A DNA stretch of 64,000 nucleotides from Smallanthus sonchifolius (GCA_023525975.1 CM042034.1:7509501-7573500), one strand, 5' to 3'. Counted from the stretch's first letter, positions 1-12,107 are shown. A program made the numbers and translations. Notes: generated from the letters alone by a model not told the origin.

Positions 1-47
1 CGGTTTAAGACTAGGTAGGGTGATTGTGTTGACCTTTTTCACCCGAC

Positions 48-89
<42 letters not shown>

Positions 90-94
90 AATAT
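48..94. repeat. (AAT)n microsatellite
   Basis: An uninterrupted run of AAT triplets passes into AAAT repeats. Simple sequence repeat with no coding context. Confidence 0.9.
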
Positions 95-199
95 TGAACC
101 GTCATGAAGAAAGCATGCATTTGAAATGTGTGTCACGTCAACAACAAAAGGTCGTTTGGTCGCAAATAACGTTGTTTAAAAAGTTTATGGCTTGTTCGA

Positions 200-690
200 A
201 GTTCAATCGATAAAGGTTCATAAAAAGTTTGGCTTGAAAAAATCTCGGTTGAAAATGAGCTGAGCCGAGTCTGATCCAGGCTAGGCTCGGGTTGTGGCCA
301 GCTCATATGGCTCGTTTAAAATATAAGAATATTAATCATAATAATAAATAACATATAAAAGAGTTAAAAAATAAAAATAATACATATAATAATTTGAATA
401 TGCCTCGGTGTCTCTCTAACTTTAAAAAAATTAAAAAATAATATTTTATTTTTGTTTACAACCTTAATACTATTGTATTTGTTTTAATAATATATTTTTT
501 TTTGTTTTCTATATTTGTCAAAATGTCCAAAAAAATACTGAATTATAAAAAAATCTTTAAAAATTATCGAGCTAGCTCGAGCTTTACATGAACCAAACTT
601 GAGCTCAACTTTTCAACTTTTTAAAATTTTTTAGCCGAGCCAAGCTCGTGCCCTCTTTGGCTGGGCTCGATTATTGCACTAGTCACAAAT
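200..690. repeat. Dispersed GAGCTCG/GAGCCGAG-rich repeat
   Basis: Both ends of this stretch carry repeated GAGCC, GCTCG and GAGCTGAGCC words in opposite orientation (about 250-310 and 565-675), with AT-rich filler between. This is the look of a common plant non-autonomous DNA transposon. I could not fix terminal repeats or a target duplication, so the class is a guess. Confidence 0.3.
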
Positions 691-1201
691 TTAACTTCAA
701 GTTAACTCATAGTCATATTTAATATGGGTGTATAAGTGCATTTTTCACATGTATAGGAAAATTTAGTTTCGTAAATGCTCCTTAATGAGTGCTTGGAATT
801 CGTTATAGGAATTTGAATGAATTGAATTTGTCAAAACTATTTGGATTTTAAAGTAATCGAAATCTATCAAATTAATTTGATTTGATGTAGCTCGGTTGTT
901 CTCATATCCTCCAACAATCTATACAGAACCTAACCGAAATCATAGTTGATTGATATTATCTTCACTTAAGTTTGGTTGTTGTAATCGAGTAACTACATTA
1001 TTATTTTAATGCAAATCATTTTATTTATCTTTCTAATTTATTTATTATCACAATTCAAGCAGAAAATTATTATAACTTTATTGTGTATTTGATTCCTGTA
1101 TATTATTTCAATTGTATTTGGTTTGAGTTGATTAACCATTTTATACTATTTAAACAATAATATAAACGAGCAATAACTGCTATGTGACAACGGATTCATA
1201 T

Positions 1202-1863
1202 CAGGGCCAGCCCGGAGGGGGAGGAGGGGGGGTCAAAGTGGGCGACGGCTCCAGGCCTGATAACCCCTGAGGCCCGAAAATTTAAATTTATACATATATA
1301 TATATATATGTGTGTGTGTGTTTTTTTTTAAAATTAAAAGGCCCAACTCCTTAACAAAAAACTAAAGGCACTAACCCAATTATAAAATACCCATTATCTA
1401 ATCTAGGCCCAATAGTTTAGAAGTTTAAATCAATAAAAAAAATTCTTAATAAACTGATTGTCTATAGAGTTTTATTGACTATTCCTGTAACAGTGGCTTC
1501 GGTGGAGAGGAGCTTTTCAAAATTGAAGTTGTTGAAGTCATACTTAAGATTAACAATGTTCCAAGAAAGACTTAACGGATTAGCGATGATATCTATTGAA
1601 AATGATACATTAGAGACTATGCATTATAAAGAGTTGATCGAGAGCTTTTCTACCAAAAACGTTACGAGAGCTTCACTATTCGCATAAGTAAGTAACTTTA
1701 GATTATTTTGGGACAATACTTTTCTTTTGTTTATTGTTAAAAGAATTATGGTCGTATTTTGGATTTTTTTTATATACGATTATTGACTTTATATATTAGA
1801 GGCCAAGATTTTTTTACATGTCCCTGGCTCAAAACATTTTAAGAATTCTTGGGACCGGCCCTG
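1202..1863 (+). mobile_element. hAT transposon, internally deleted, retaining C-terminal transposase piece
   Basis: The element starts CAGGGCCAGCCC and ends GGGACCGGCCCTG, an inverted terminal repeat. It is flanked by a perfect 8-bp direct repeat ATTCATAT at 1194-1201 and 1864-1871, the hallmark of hAT insertion. Positions 1475-1687 encode about 70 residues resembling the hAT C-terminal dimerisation region (the SVERSFSKLKLLKSYLR segment). At 662 bp most of the transposase is gone, so the copy is non-autonomous. A related right end lies at 40274. Confidence 0.9.
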
Positions 1864-2521
1864 ATTCATATACAACAGAATATACTACACAATGATGGGT
1901 AATACCCTAAACCCTAAGTACTAAGATTGTGCCCTCCGAACAAAAAGTGTCCTCCGAGCTTAGTTAGGTTTGGATATAGAACATAGTATACTACACGAGT
2001 AAAAGTAAAAATAGATACACGATCGTAAAATCACGTAACTAATAACAAATATTATAATTGTTTTCTAAAACAGTTACACAGATACAAATAAACGTTAGTT
2101 GGATAATAATAAAATATATCCAACATTTTAATTACTAAAATCATGGCATATAGTGTTGGTGAGATAGTGACATTCCAAAATAAACAAATGATATGGAAAT
2201 TTCACGCCTATTGACATGTCAAGTTTATTTATTAATGAAATGGAAGTGGGAAACTACAAAGAAAAGAAAACCCACCCGGCGATGACTGTTGTCGGATCAC
2301 GCGCACTCTCTTCTGTTCTGTTCAACCACGTTCCCCCTTTTCACCCAATTAGGGTTTATTCTCTATTTGACTTTCACACAACTGATCCACACTATTTGAT
2401 CTCCAAAGATGTTAATTCGTAAATTTCAGAATCCGATGTTCATAAATCACTATCAGTTTTTGTAATTGTTTAGGTTAGGAGTAGCAGGTGGTTTGTGATT
2501 AGGTTAAATCGTAATCTCAGT

Positions 2522-3712
2522 ATGCCGTTCAGTTGGAAGAAGAAGACGATGACTGGTTGCAATCGGTTTTCGCGATTGGTCGCCGATCATCTTCAGTCGC
2601 CGAAACGCGGCGGCTCTCTCGTCGTGGAAACCGGTTTTCCGACTTCTCTCATTGATCTCTACGTCAGGAATCGCGGTAGGTTTCGTAAATCGTCGGCGAA
2701 GAAACAGAGGGGAAATGATTCGCCGACTCCGTTATCGCCACCGTCACCGTCATCAGGTTTGAATGTAGATTCACATAACCTGTCTTCGACTTCGTATTCG
2801 TTGGTAGATTCGAATAATTTATCGTCTGGTGGTACGGATCATAGCGGAATTGATGAAATTATCGAAGAGGATGTAGTTGTAGGAGCAGGTATGGTTGCAA
2901 GTGATGATGAAATACAAAATTCTACTAAGATTGATGTTAAAACGAGTGTCGAAATGGCGAAATTGAATCCTGCATTGGTGTTTGCTTTGAAGGTTTTGTT
3001 AATGGTGGTTTTGGTCTTAGGGACAAAGAGATTCACAGTTGGGCTTACAGTCTCAGCTTTCCTGCTGGTCTTTATGGAATTGGTAGGGAAGCTATTGTTG
3101 GGGAGATCGCGTTCCATCGATTCAGAAACCGTGTCTGAATCTAGTGTTGGAGAAATCGAGAACGTCGAAAGTTTAGAAGAGAATGCAAATCTTGTTGTTT
3201 GTAGTGGAGTGTTGGAGATTGAAGAAGAAGTAGAGTCAAATCAGGAGGTTAGATTGGAGAAAGAATTAGACGAACCGAGAAGTGAAGTTTCGATGGAAAT
3301 TAGGCGTAAGAGTTCTCGAAGAGCTATAATGAAATCAAGAATGAAGAAACTTGTACCCAAGAAGCTTCTCAAGTCTTCCATGGGTTCAAAAGCAGAAGAG
3401 ACGGTGAAATCTGCACAGAATCATAAACCATTAGATTCGAAAGGCGAGACCTTGCGTATCTTGAAGCAAAATCAGGATAAAATTGTAGAAATAGAAGGGA
3501 GATCTTTATCAACAACTTTGTCAAGTGAAATTGACTGCAATGATAAGGGGTTAGGAAGGGGATTACCTCAGAATTCTGGGTGTTTGGTTCTGTGCTTAAT
3601 TGTTCTGGTTGGACTGATTGGAGGACGGGTTTTGGCACTCGCGCTTGCATTATCTTGGTGCTTGATGCTGAAGATGCTACGATGGAGAAATGTAAAGTTT
3701 CCCATCTCCTAA
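2522..3712 (+). CDS. ERT2-like 'ethylene-responsive nuclear protein' family protein, 396 aa
   Basis: A single-exon gene. The N-terminus (MPFSWKKKTMTG..., then the block SLVVETGFPTSLIDLYVRN near residues 40-60) matches, as I remember it, plant proteins annotated as ethylene-responsive nuclear protein/ERT2-like (Arabidopsis At4g20880 type). Two hydrophobic segments, about residues 147-193 and 352-383, look membrane-spanning and fit poorly with a purely nuclear protein. Between them is a charged Glu/Ser/Lys-rich region with a basic patch (RRKSSRRAIMKSRMKK). I chose the ATG at 2522; the open frame extends 27 bp upstream only through a GTG. The 5' leader from about 2340 may contain a small intron, because several GT and AG sites are present. 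The molecular function is unknown. Confidence 0.75.
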   Translation: MPFSWKKKTMTGCNRFSRLVADHLQSPKRGGSLVVETGFPTSLIDLYVRNRGRFRKSSAKKQRGNDSPTPLSPPSPSSGLNVDSHNLSSTSYSLVDSNNLSSGGTDHSGIDEIIEEDVVVGAGMVASDDEIQNSTKIDVKTSVEMAKLNPALVFALKVLLMVVLVLGTKRFTVGLTVSAFLLVFMELVGKLLLGRSRSIDSETVSESSVGEIENVESLEENANLVVCSGVLEIEEEVESNQEVRLEKELDEPRSEVSMEIRRKSSRRAIMKSRMKKLVPKKLLKSSMGSKAEETVKSAQNHKPLDSKGETLRILKQNQDKIVEIEGRSLSTTLSSEIDCNDKGLGRGLPQNSGCLVLCLIVLVGLIGGRVLALALALSWCLMLKMLRWRNVKFPIS

Positions 3713-3903
3713 CCTGGATTTGTTGTTTACAAAGTGTTTGTTGTTTTTGTGTCAATCTTGTTGTTCCTTACTTGTGCACAACTTTATTTAAGAAATAGTA
3801 AAAATATACCTATACTTTATATCTTCTTCTTGTTCTTCAAATGCACCATACTTGTTTAGTTCTTGGTTCGCTAGAACACGCACGCACACACAGATTCTTG
3901 TTT

Positions 3904-4500
3904 TTAGTTTATGATCACATGATGCATTAGGAAAACACAATCCTGATTAAAGTGGTTGATATTGGATTGAATGCTAACTAATGGATGATGGTTAGCATGG
4001 TAGTCAAATTCCAAATTGGCTGAGGAAGAACAGCAAACTAACTCATCCACAGCTGCCACATAAACGTCCCCTGGAATATAAGGAATTTGCAAAGGGGGTA
4101 AGTAACCATAAATCGTTTGGAAAGGAGTCATCTTTATACCTATGTGAAAATTTGTGTTATACAACCATTTGATCCAAGAACAAGCTATTTCACACGTCAT
4201 GCACCTTAAATACCCTTTTAGACACCGGTTAAGCACCTTTATTTGACCATCCGTTTGAAGGTGGTAAGCCGTTGACATTGCTAGTGACGCACCTTGTATT
4301 CTCACAAAGCCTTTCTAAAATGTGCCAAGGAAAACAGTGTCTTGGTCATCAATGATAGCAGACGGCCACCCAAGTAACTTATACACATTAAGCGTGGTCA
4401 CTTGAGCCGCTGTTGTAAAAGGATAGCTCAAGGCCATAAAGTGACTGTATTTCTATAGACGATCAACAACAACAAAGATTGTCGACGATGCATTAGCAAC
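3904..4500 (-). pseudogene. Ty3/gypsy integrase fragment
   Basis: On the minus strand, 4305-3904 reads as the C-terminal part of a gypsy integrase core (STAYHLQTDGQIKVLNRCLK, then YNTNFHIGIKMTPFQTIYGY). Upstream in another frame, about 4480-4320, comes FVVVDRL...KYSHFMALSYPFT and a degenerate DxxxVF segment. At least one frameshift and several stops break it, so it is a dead remnant. It lies immediately downstream (minus-strand sense) of a fragment of the RNase H region (next entry), implying an internal deletion. Confidence 0.8.
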
Positions 4501-4566
4501 TATACACTACGTTGCCTTCTTGTAAGTGATTTCATAGTCATAGCCAAACAACTTAGATAACCATGT
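4500..4566 (-). pseudogene. Ty3/gypsy RNase H tail fragment
   Basis: The minus strand reads LQHTWLSKLFGYDYEITYKK, the segment that normally precedes the ADALSR motif at the end of the gypsy RNase H domain. It ends in a stop and joins integrase sequence directly. The copia LTR at 4568 begins right beside it. Confidence 0.6.
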
Positions 4567-4567
4567 A

Positions 4568-4948
4568 TGTTGTAAGGGAGTTGTAATATTTTGTTATAAC
4601 AAATGTTTAAGGCTTTTCTGATTTGTTTGAATTATGACATGGCTTGTAATCAAATAACGATGACACTATTTAACTACAAATAGAATAGCTAATAGCTATT
4701 TCTCATACACTATTTAACACAAATATATGTAAATCATGTAACTAGGAGTGTACTTTGTGTCAATAGTCGAATTCTAAACAAAAGGACGCATCTGTTGTTG
4801 AAGCGTCGCAACGTTTAGGATTTAGGGTAATAAAATCCCACACAACGATCAGTTTGTTATCACAATTCATTCGTTTAAATTCACAAACAAAGTTCAAGCA
4901 TTTGATTTCAAGTTTGTTTTATAAATTGTAAATCGTTTGGGACCAATA
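4568..4948 (+). mobile_element. Copia-type 5' LTR and primer-binding site
   Basis: A stretch beginning TGTTGTAAGGGAG is followed at 4951-4962 by TGGTATCAGAGC, the sequence complementary to the 3' end of plant initiator-Met tRNA. This is the usual primer-binding site of plant copia elements. The LTR start is inferred from its TG and from the end of the gypsy homology; no matching 3' LTR was seen, so the element is truncated. Confidence 0.55.
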
Positions 4949-5454
4949 TTTGGTATCAGAGCATCAGTCTCTTGAGGATTCACAGGTTCGTATCTAATTC
5001 GAAAGCAAGAAAACACAATTAATTTAGGTATTGAATTGCGAATTACGGTTCCGTTCAAGAAATTAGGGAAGGATTCAGGAAGCAGAGCAACCGATTGGTT
5101 CTTGCTCTATATCCTTACTTGGTGATAACAAACATAAAGAAAGAAGATCAAGTCAAAACAAAAAAAGTCCTGTTAAATCATCAATTTATTTGGTGTGGTT
5201 GGATTTTTTTTTATACGGAAGGAAAACAAAATTTTGCTTCTCCAAATACATCAATTTTGTTTTAGTATTGGGTTGGATTGATGCTTTTTCTCAATTGAAC
5301 ATAGAAACAAAAAAAAGGTTTTTGATTTGGTTGCGGCTTGCGCAAAAGGAAATAGGAAATGAACTTCGAGTCAAGATTTGGGTTTTAAGAAAATCTAACA
5401 CACGATGTCGGAGAAATCATCGTTTGGTACAAAATAGATTATAATTCACAAAGA

Positions 5455-5990
5455 GGGTAGTTCATTCTCCAACTTCCAATGCCCTGTCCTAAAATCTACA
5501 AACTATATTGTATGGGTAATCCATGTAAAGACCATACTTGTGGCAAACGGACTGTGGGAGGTGATAGAACCGAAGGTTGATACGCAACTTGATGAAAAGA
5601 ATGATATGGCTACGATTGTGTATTTGTTTCAAGCACTACCGGAGGATATGATATTACAAGCTGCAAGAGTGCAAAGGAGATTTGGGATGCACTAAAGACA
5701 AGACACGTCGGTATATTAAGTACATAAGGCACATTTTCAAACACTTAAGACAGAATTCATAAGGCACATTTTAAAACACTTAAGACAGAATTCGAGATAT
5801 TGAGAATGAAGTAGGGTGAGGGCTATTATTGTTGGCAAATATCAAAGAATAGAAACAGAATAATGATATTTTTGTCTGTTTTTTTCTCTGAAATCTGAAG
5901 CCATCAAAGGGGTGTTTGGATGTTGAATCAAGAAAGGATTGTGAGTTTGGTTGTAGCCAATCATGAATGGAAGAAGGCAAGGTATGAAAG
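5455..5990 (+). pseudogene. Copia gag (DUF4219/UBN2-type) remnant
   Basis: In the plus direction downstream of the primer-binding site, shifting frames read KSTNYIVWVIHVKTILVANG, LWEVIEPK, YLFQALPEDMILQ, KEIWDAL and LKTEFEILRMK. These are the landmarks of the Gag N-terminal region of plant copia retrotransposons. Stops and frame changes occur throughout. A purine-rich continuation runs to about 6200 without a recognisable product. Confidence 0.7.
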
Positions 5991-6570
5991 AAAAAAAGAA
6001 AGATTATAGAAAGAATATACGAAAGGAAGATGATAGAACGTAGAAGAAAAGAAGAAAGAAATCAACAAAACTTGAAGCAAAGAAAGCAACAACGTACGAA
6101 GATCGAATCATAGGGGTTCAACTCGCAAGCAAGAAAGACCTGTGGGCAAACAAGACATGTGTGGCAAAGCAAGCAAGAACTAAAACGTGTGTGATTCGAT
6201 CAATCAAGTAAGAAGCAAGTAAAAAAGCATTTCAAGTATTGTTGCGTTTTTTGTCCACAAGGAAAGAACCAATTCAAGTTTAATAATCAAATTTGGATCA
6301 ACAATTAGGCAGTGATTGTTGGCCTTAATTGTTGAATGCAAGTTTGGATGAAAGTTACGGATCAAAGCTATTATTAGTTTAAAGTCTAGTTTAGTGTAAG
6401 GAATGCATTTGTGATTAGTAGAAGGGTTAGTAGTGTACATATAGTAACAAAGAAACTGTACGCCGTTTAAAATTAGGGTAAGGATGCAACGCTTCACGAA
6501 TGGTTGCGTCGTCCTTGTGGTATGTATTAGTATTGATGTTATGTAGTAAATAATCAAATTGCCGGATCGA

Positions 6571-6828
6571 TTAATACAAATATGTTTCAGGTTCATCCAT
6601 GTTTTCTTCTTCTACTTGTTCATATTCTTGATTGATGAATGATTCAATGATTGTTTGAGATCTATAGATACATGTAGTCTTAGTTTCACTGGATTTGCAC
6701 TTCAACTTATTAGCCAATCTTTCATCAACAAGACTGTGAGTTGATCTTGAATCCCTGAGAATATGAAGTTGACTAGTTCCAATTGATCCGATGAACTTCA
6801 TGGTTGAGTAGGAGTTCAGGACCGTCAA
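6571..6828 (-). pseudogene. Retropepsin-like (gypsy protease) fragment
   Basis: The minus-strand frame reads TMKFIGSIGTSQLHILRDSRSTHSLVDERLANKL in overlapping pieces, similar to the aspartic protease of Ty3/gypsy elements (consensus ILIDSGSTHNF). The catalytic Asp-Ser-Gly is changed to Asp-Ser-Arg. It is probably the upstream part of the same minus-strand gypsy element whose integrase is at 3904-4500, split by the copia insertion. Confidence 0.5.
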
Positions 6829-7730
6829 TGCATGTATTGAAATTTAAGGATGTTGGAAAGGCTTTTCCACACCATACATTTTTAAGGATGAATGAAAAGG
6901 AGATTAGGTGAATTATTATTTGTTCATTACCTCTTCAATTTTATTGAGTTTGTGTTCTTTGCTAGCTCACCGTGGCACGTTAGGTGACCTTAGACCCAAT
7001 TGTCAAGCGTAGTGGTGAGCCTATAATTACGGTTTGATGCCGTAACCCTATCATTTGTTTGGTGGTGTTTTCTACATCCAATTGACTCGTAGACCTATCC
7101 TAAATAAATATTCACCTTTTATTTTTAATCTTCTCAAAATGAATTATCAAGTTTCCAAATTGTTAAAACAAATCGCATATTTTTAAAATTGAATGTATTA
7201 ACTTGAAATTTGAATATATAGAAATGCATTAATTATACATTGTAAAAATGCATTAATTATACGTTGTAAAGCTGTACACAAATTATAATATTCACTTAAA
7301 AAAACAGGTGTTTATAATAATAACTTTATTTTGAAAAGTAAAATTGGACACTTTAGCCTGATGATAGATTCTTTTCAGAAAATTTACAAAAAAAAAAAAT
7401 AATTCCTTACGTAGAAGCTCACATTATTCCTCACTGATTACTACTACTAAACACCCAATCATGCTTACGTGGAAGATCGGCAACGGCTATTTGCTTTTAA
7501 ACAATTCCGACCGTTTATTTCAAACCCAACAAAGTCCACCCTTCTCCATCTTAACGGCAGCGTGGCCCCACTCTTGTCCCCACAACCCCAGATTAACATT
7601 TCCTGACCGTCAGATTGAAATACATTAACGTCCACGATCACTTGACCGTTAATAATTTAAAAAAAGAGTCGTTCTCTACAGCGTTAAAAGCAAGAATTTC
7701 AAAATAAAAACCCTTTCCATCCTCCCGATC
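6829..7730. other. Intergenic, no gene seen
   Basis: AT-rich DNA between the gypsy/copia nest and the CSLD promoter. A GC-richer patch at about 6965-7050 has no recognisable identity. The last ~120 bp before 7856 is the likely CSLD 5' leader. Confidence 0.5.
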
Positions 7731-7855
7731 TTTCATATTCTCAAATTACTTCAAATGAAACCTTGTCATTTGCTTGTGATTCTTCAATAATCTTCAATAC
7801 CCCCTTTTGAATTCATCATTGTTTTTAATTTGGAAATTAAGTGAGTTACTGAGTT

Positions 7856-10800
7856 ATGGATCGCGATTCTCCGGTGAGAATTACGGTGTCTTCCTCCGGC
7901 GGCCTTCGTAATGTCGCCTTGACGAGTCCGGTGCGGCGTGCTTCGATTTCGAATTCCCCGCTTAGCGGTGGCGAAACCAGGCGGTTAAGTGGTGGCAGCT
8001 GCGGTGGAGGGAGGTATAACGGTGACGAATACGTTGCCTACACCGTTCATATCCCTCCGACACCCGAACACCGATTGGTGTCGAATTCACAGGACAGTCC
8101 GGAATACCAGAAGATCCACGGAAACCCTAACGAGAATCGGATCAAAGACACGGTGTTCACAGGAGGATTCAATTCGGAAACACGAGCTCACGCCAGGAGG
8201 ATGAAATCGGTGGAAGAAATCGCGGTGGGGAAGTCGAAATTGCTGTGTCAAGTAGACGGGTGTGACGAGAAGCTGCTGGATAAATCATCGAAATCGCAGT
8301 GTGAATGCGGGTTTAGAATCTGTGACGATTGCTACATAGATTACTGTTCAAATGGGGCTGGGGTTTGCCCAGGGTGTAAAGAACCGTTTCAAGAAAGTTA
8401 TGAAGAAGATGATGATGATGGTGTTTATATGCAGCCGATGATGTCGGAGGAGAAGGATACGGTGAATCCGCTGAGGAAGAACCGCGGTGGAATCAGATTG
8501 GAGAATAATTTTTCGCTTGTTAGATCGTTTAAGGCGCCGAATCAAGATTTTGATCACACGCGGTGGCTGTTTGAGACCAATGGGACTTATGGGTTTGGGA
8601 ATGCGGTTTGGCCGAGAGAAGGGTGTCACCGTGGTGGTGAAAAGTGTGAGTATGAGAATCCACCGGTGTTTAATGACCGGAGGAACAGACCGTTGACCAG
8701 AAAAGTTGGGATTTCTGCTGCTATTCTCAGTCCTTACAGGTTAGCATTACTCCTTACATATGAAAAAAAAGAATGATAGTTAACTTTAGTTTCATACACT
8801 ACGGCCATACGGGTCATATTGATTTTTTCCTTACGCGGACCGTATGAAATGTGTTTTTATATTAAATGGGTCGTATATCAGAAAGTTACACGTGTTAGCA
8901 TGATTAGCATTATTCGTGATATATGCAAAACATAATGATAGTTAACTATTTTGCGTTGTTTTTAGAACCGAACCAGGAACCGATAAAGAATCGGTCCAAT
9001 TAAGACCTTTTGAACCGTTTTTAAAACGGACCGAGTTATTTGACCGGATTTTTATAGTTTTCTTTTAAAATCTTATTGATTAATTTAGTACTCTAAATAT
9101 TTTATTTCTAAGTCTATGTATTTTATTAAAATGAAAATATAACAGAAACTAAAGTATTTTTATATTTTATTTTAATTTAGACATTTATAGTTTAGACATT
9201 TATATGTCGTTTTAATTTATAAACTTTTCATCCGGTCCAACCAGGGGTAAGACGACCGGTTTAGTTCCGGTTCTAAAAACACTGTTATTTTGAGATACAC
9301 GGTGTTGATTGTGGATTGTTCTTGCAAAAATGCAGGTTGCTGATCGTTATCCGGCTAGCGGCGCTTGGTCTATTTCTAACATGGCGGATATTACACCCCA
9401 ACCATGACGCGGTCTGGCTATGGCTTATGTCGGTAATCTGCGAGGTGTGGTTCGCTTTTTCATGGCTCCTTGACCAGCTACCAAAGCTCTGTCCAGTCAC
9501 CCGGTCCACCGATCTCACCGTCCTCAAAGAACGGTTCGAACCCACACAAAACAACCCCAAAGGCCTATCAGACCTTCCAGGTATCGATATCTTCGTCTCC
9601 ACAGCAGATGCCGAAAAAGAACCACCGTTAGTCACCGCCAACACCATCCTCTCCATCCTGGCCGTTGATTACCCCGTCGATAAGATAGCTTGTTACTTAT
9701 CCGACGATGGCGGTTCACTCGTGACATTTGAAGCTCTAGCTGAAGCCGCAAGCTTCGCTACCACATGGGTCCCGTTTTGTCGGAAACACGAAATCGAACC
9801 AAGAAACCCGGAAGCATACTTTTCACAGAAAGGGGATCCGTTGAAGAACAAACGCCGGGTTGATTTTGTTAGAGAAAGACGAAAGGTGAAGCGAGAATAT
9901 GATGAGTTTAAAGTCAGAATCAACGCGTTGCCGGAGACGATTAGAAGAAGATCAGACGCGTGCAATGCACGTGAAGAGCTTGTATTCAAGAAGAAACAGA
10001 TGGAGATTGGGGGGAAACCATATGAACCAATCAAAGTCCCAAAAGCCACGTGGATGTCTGACGGAAACACGTGGCATGGAACTTGGTTTTCCGGCGAAGA
10101 AGATCACTCCAGAGGCAACCACGCCGGGATCATCCAGCTTATGTTAGCTCCACCGGGGCCTGAATGCACCTATAAAACAGAAGAGGATCCTGAAGATCTA
10201 ATCGACACGCGAAACGTCGACACTCGGCTACCTATGTTAGCCTACGTGTCCCGTGAAAAGCGACCCGGGTTCGACCATAACAAGAAAGCTGGAGCCATGA
10301 ACGCGTTGGTTCGAGCCAGTGCCATCATGTCGAATGGCTCGTTTATACTTAACTTGGACTGTGACCACTATGTTTACAACTCTTTGGCTTTAAGAGAGGG
10401 GATGTGTTTCATGTTGGATAGAGGTGGGGACAAGATCTGTTATGTTCAGTTTCCGCAACGGTTCGAGGGGATTGACCCGAGTGATCGATATGCGAATCAC
10501 AACACGGTGTTTTTTGATGTGAGTATGCGCGCTTTGGATGGGTTACAAGGCCCGATGTATGTCGGGACGGGTTGTATTTTTAGGAGAATTGCGTTATACG
10601 GGTTTAGCCCGCCTCGGGCTACCGAGCACCGCGGGTGGTTCGGGGGGAGGAAGATCAAGTTTTCGTTGAAAAGAATGAAAAAACAGAAAACTGAAGATGA
10701 TACAGAAATGATCTTGCCAATTGTAGATGATCAGGATAATAATGAAGACAGAGATGAGCTCAAACAAGCTTTGATTCCTGAACGGTTTGGTGATTCGACG

Positions 10801-11928
10801 TATTTGATCGACTCGATCGCTGTGGCTGAATTTGGCGGTCGGTTGATTCATGAGTTGCGTGGGAAAAACAGCCACGGAAGACCATCGGGTTCTCTTGCGG
10901 TTCAACGCGAGCCGATAGATCGGGCCGCCATTGAGGAAGCGATTAAAGTGGTGACTTGTTTCTATGAAGATAAAACCGAGTGGGGTAAACGGGTCGGGTG
11001 GATCTACGGGTCGATAACGGAAGATGTTGTCACGGGTTACCGGATGCATAACCGAGGGTGGAGATCCGTGTATTGTGTCACAAAACGGGATGCTTTCCGT
11101 GGCACAGCTCCGATCAACTTAACGGATCGGTTGATTCAAGTTCTCCGATGGGCCACCGGGTCGGTTGAGATCTTCTTCTCAAGAAACAATGCTCTTTTCG
11201 CTAGCCCGAGGATGAAATTTCTACAGAGAATCGCGTATTTCAATGTCGGAATGTACCCGTTTACCTCGATTTTCTTACTAGCCTACTGTGTTCTCCCAGC
11301 GCTTTCGCTATTTTCGGGCAAGTTCATCGTCCAGTCACTAAACATAACATTTCTGATCCTGCTTCTAGCCATCACAGTTACCTTAAGCATGCTCGCCCTT
11401 CTTGAAATCCGATGGTCGAAAATCACCCTCCACGATTGGTGGAGAAACGAGCAGTTCTGGCTAATCGGGGGCACCAGTGCACATCCAGTGGCTGTGATTC
11501 AAGGTCTGTTAAAGGTGATTGCTGGAATCGATATCTCATTCACATTAACTTCAAAGCCAGCAGCAGCAGAAGACGGAGAAGATGAGTTTGCTGAGTTGTA
11601 CGAGTTCCGGTTCACAATGCTGATGATTCCTCCAGTGACCATAATCTTGATGAACGTGGCAGCGATTGCAGTGGGGGTTTTGAGGACGGTGTACAGCCCG
11701 TTCCCGGAGTGGAGCAAGCTTTTGGGAGGCGTGTTCTTTAGCTTCTGGGTGTTGTCACATCTTTATCCGTTTGCGAAGGGGCTGATGGGGAGGAGAGGGA
11801 AGATATCGACGATTGTGTATCTGTGGTCGATGTTGATTTGCATCGTCGTGTCACTGATTTTCCTGTATGCTCACCCGCCAGACGGTAGCCGGAGGCAGAG
11901 TTTCATGATGAGGTTTCAGTTTCCTTGA
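7856..11928 (+). CDS. CSLD5: Cellulose synthase-like protein D (CSLD5 type), 1158 aa, two exons
   Basis: Exons 7856-8739 and 9336-11928 joined across a GT..AG intron (phase 2, codon AG|G). CSLD proteins are Golgi or cell-plate GT2 glycosyltransferases making cell-wall beta-glucan or mannan; CSLD5 acts in cell-plate formation. Visible landmarks: a Cys-rich RING-like zinc domain at about residues 131-172, two membrane spans at about 295-350, the GT2 motifs SDDGG (~416), DCDHY (~635), TEDVVTGY (~855) and QVLRW (~895), then six more membrane segments and the C-terminus FQFP. The N-terminus (VRITVSSSGG, HIPPTPEHR) and the short linker, compared with CSLD2/3, place it with Arabidopsis CSLD5 (At1g02730). 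No frame break is seen. The symbol is by resemblance only. Confidence 0.95.
8954..9284. mobile_element. hAT-type MITE in the CSLD intron
   Basis: 331 bp with inverted ends (left GTTTTTAGAACCG, right CGGTTCTAAAAACACTG). Flanking 8-mers CTATTTTG (8946-8953) and TTATTTTG (9285-9292) match at 7 of 8 positions. It contains several internal CCGGTTC/GAACCGG words. Inserted wholly within the intron, so splicing need not be affected. Confidence 0.75.
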
Positions 11929-12107
11929 GTTATGTATGTGTTAAGAATGAGGCCAATTGACACTTTGGCTGGCTCATAGATTCTTTTGTTGGGTGTTATT
12001 AGTAATTGTAAGCAGTATTTTGTATTACATATTGTAAGTTTCTTGCGGGTTTCAATTGGTTTTGAATTATATATATTCAGCATGTTGTTTGGGATTTTAG
12101 ATGTTGT

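Noticed and set aside
2216..2422. 68-codon frame upstream of the ERT2-like gene
   Set aside because: Lies in the probable promoter/leader; no family resemblance. At most an upstream ORF.
9693..11049. Minus-strand frames within CSLD exon 2
   Set aside because: Shadow frames; the plus strand has every GT2 motif.
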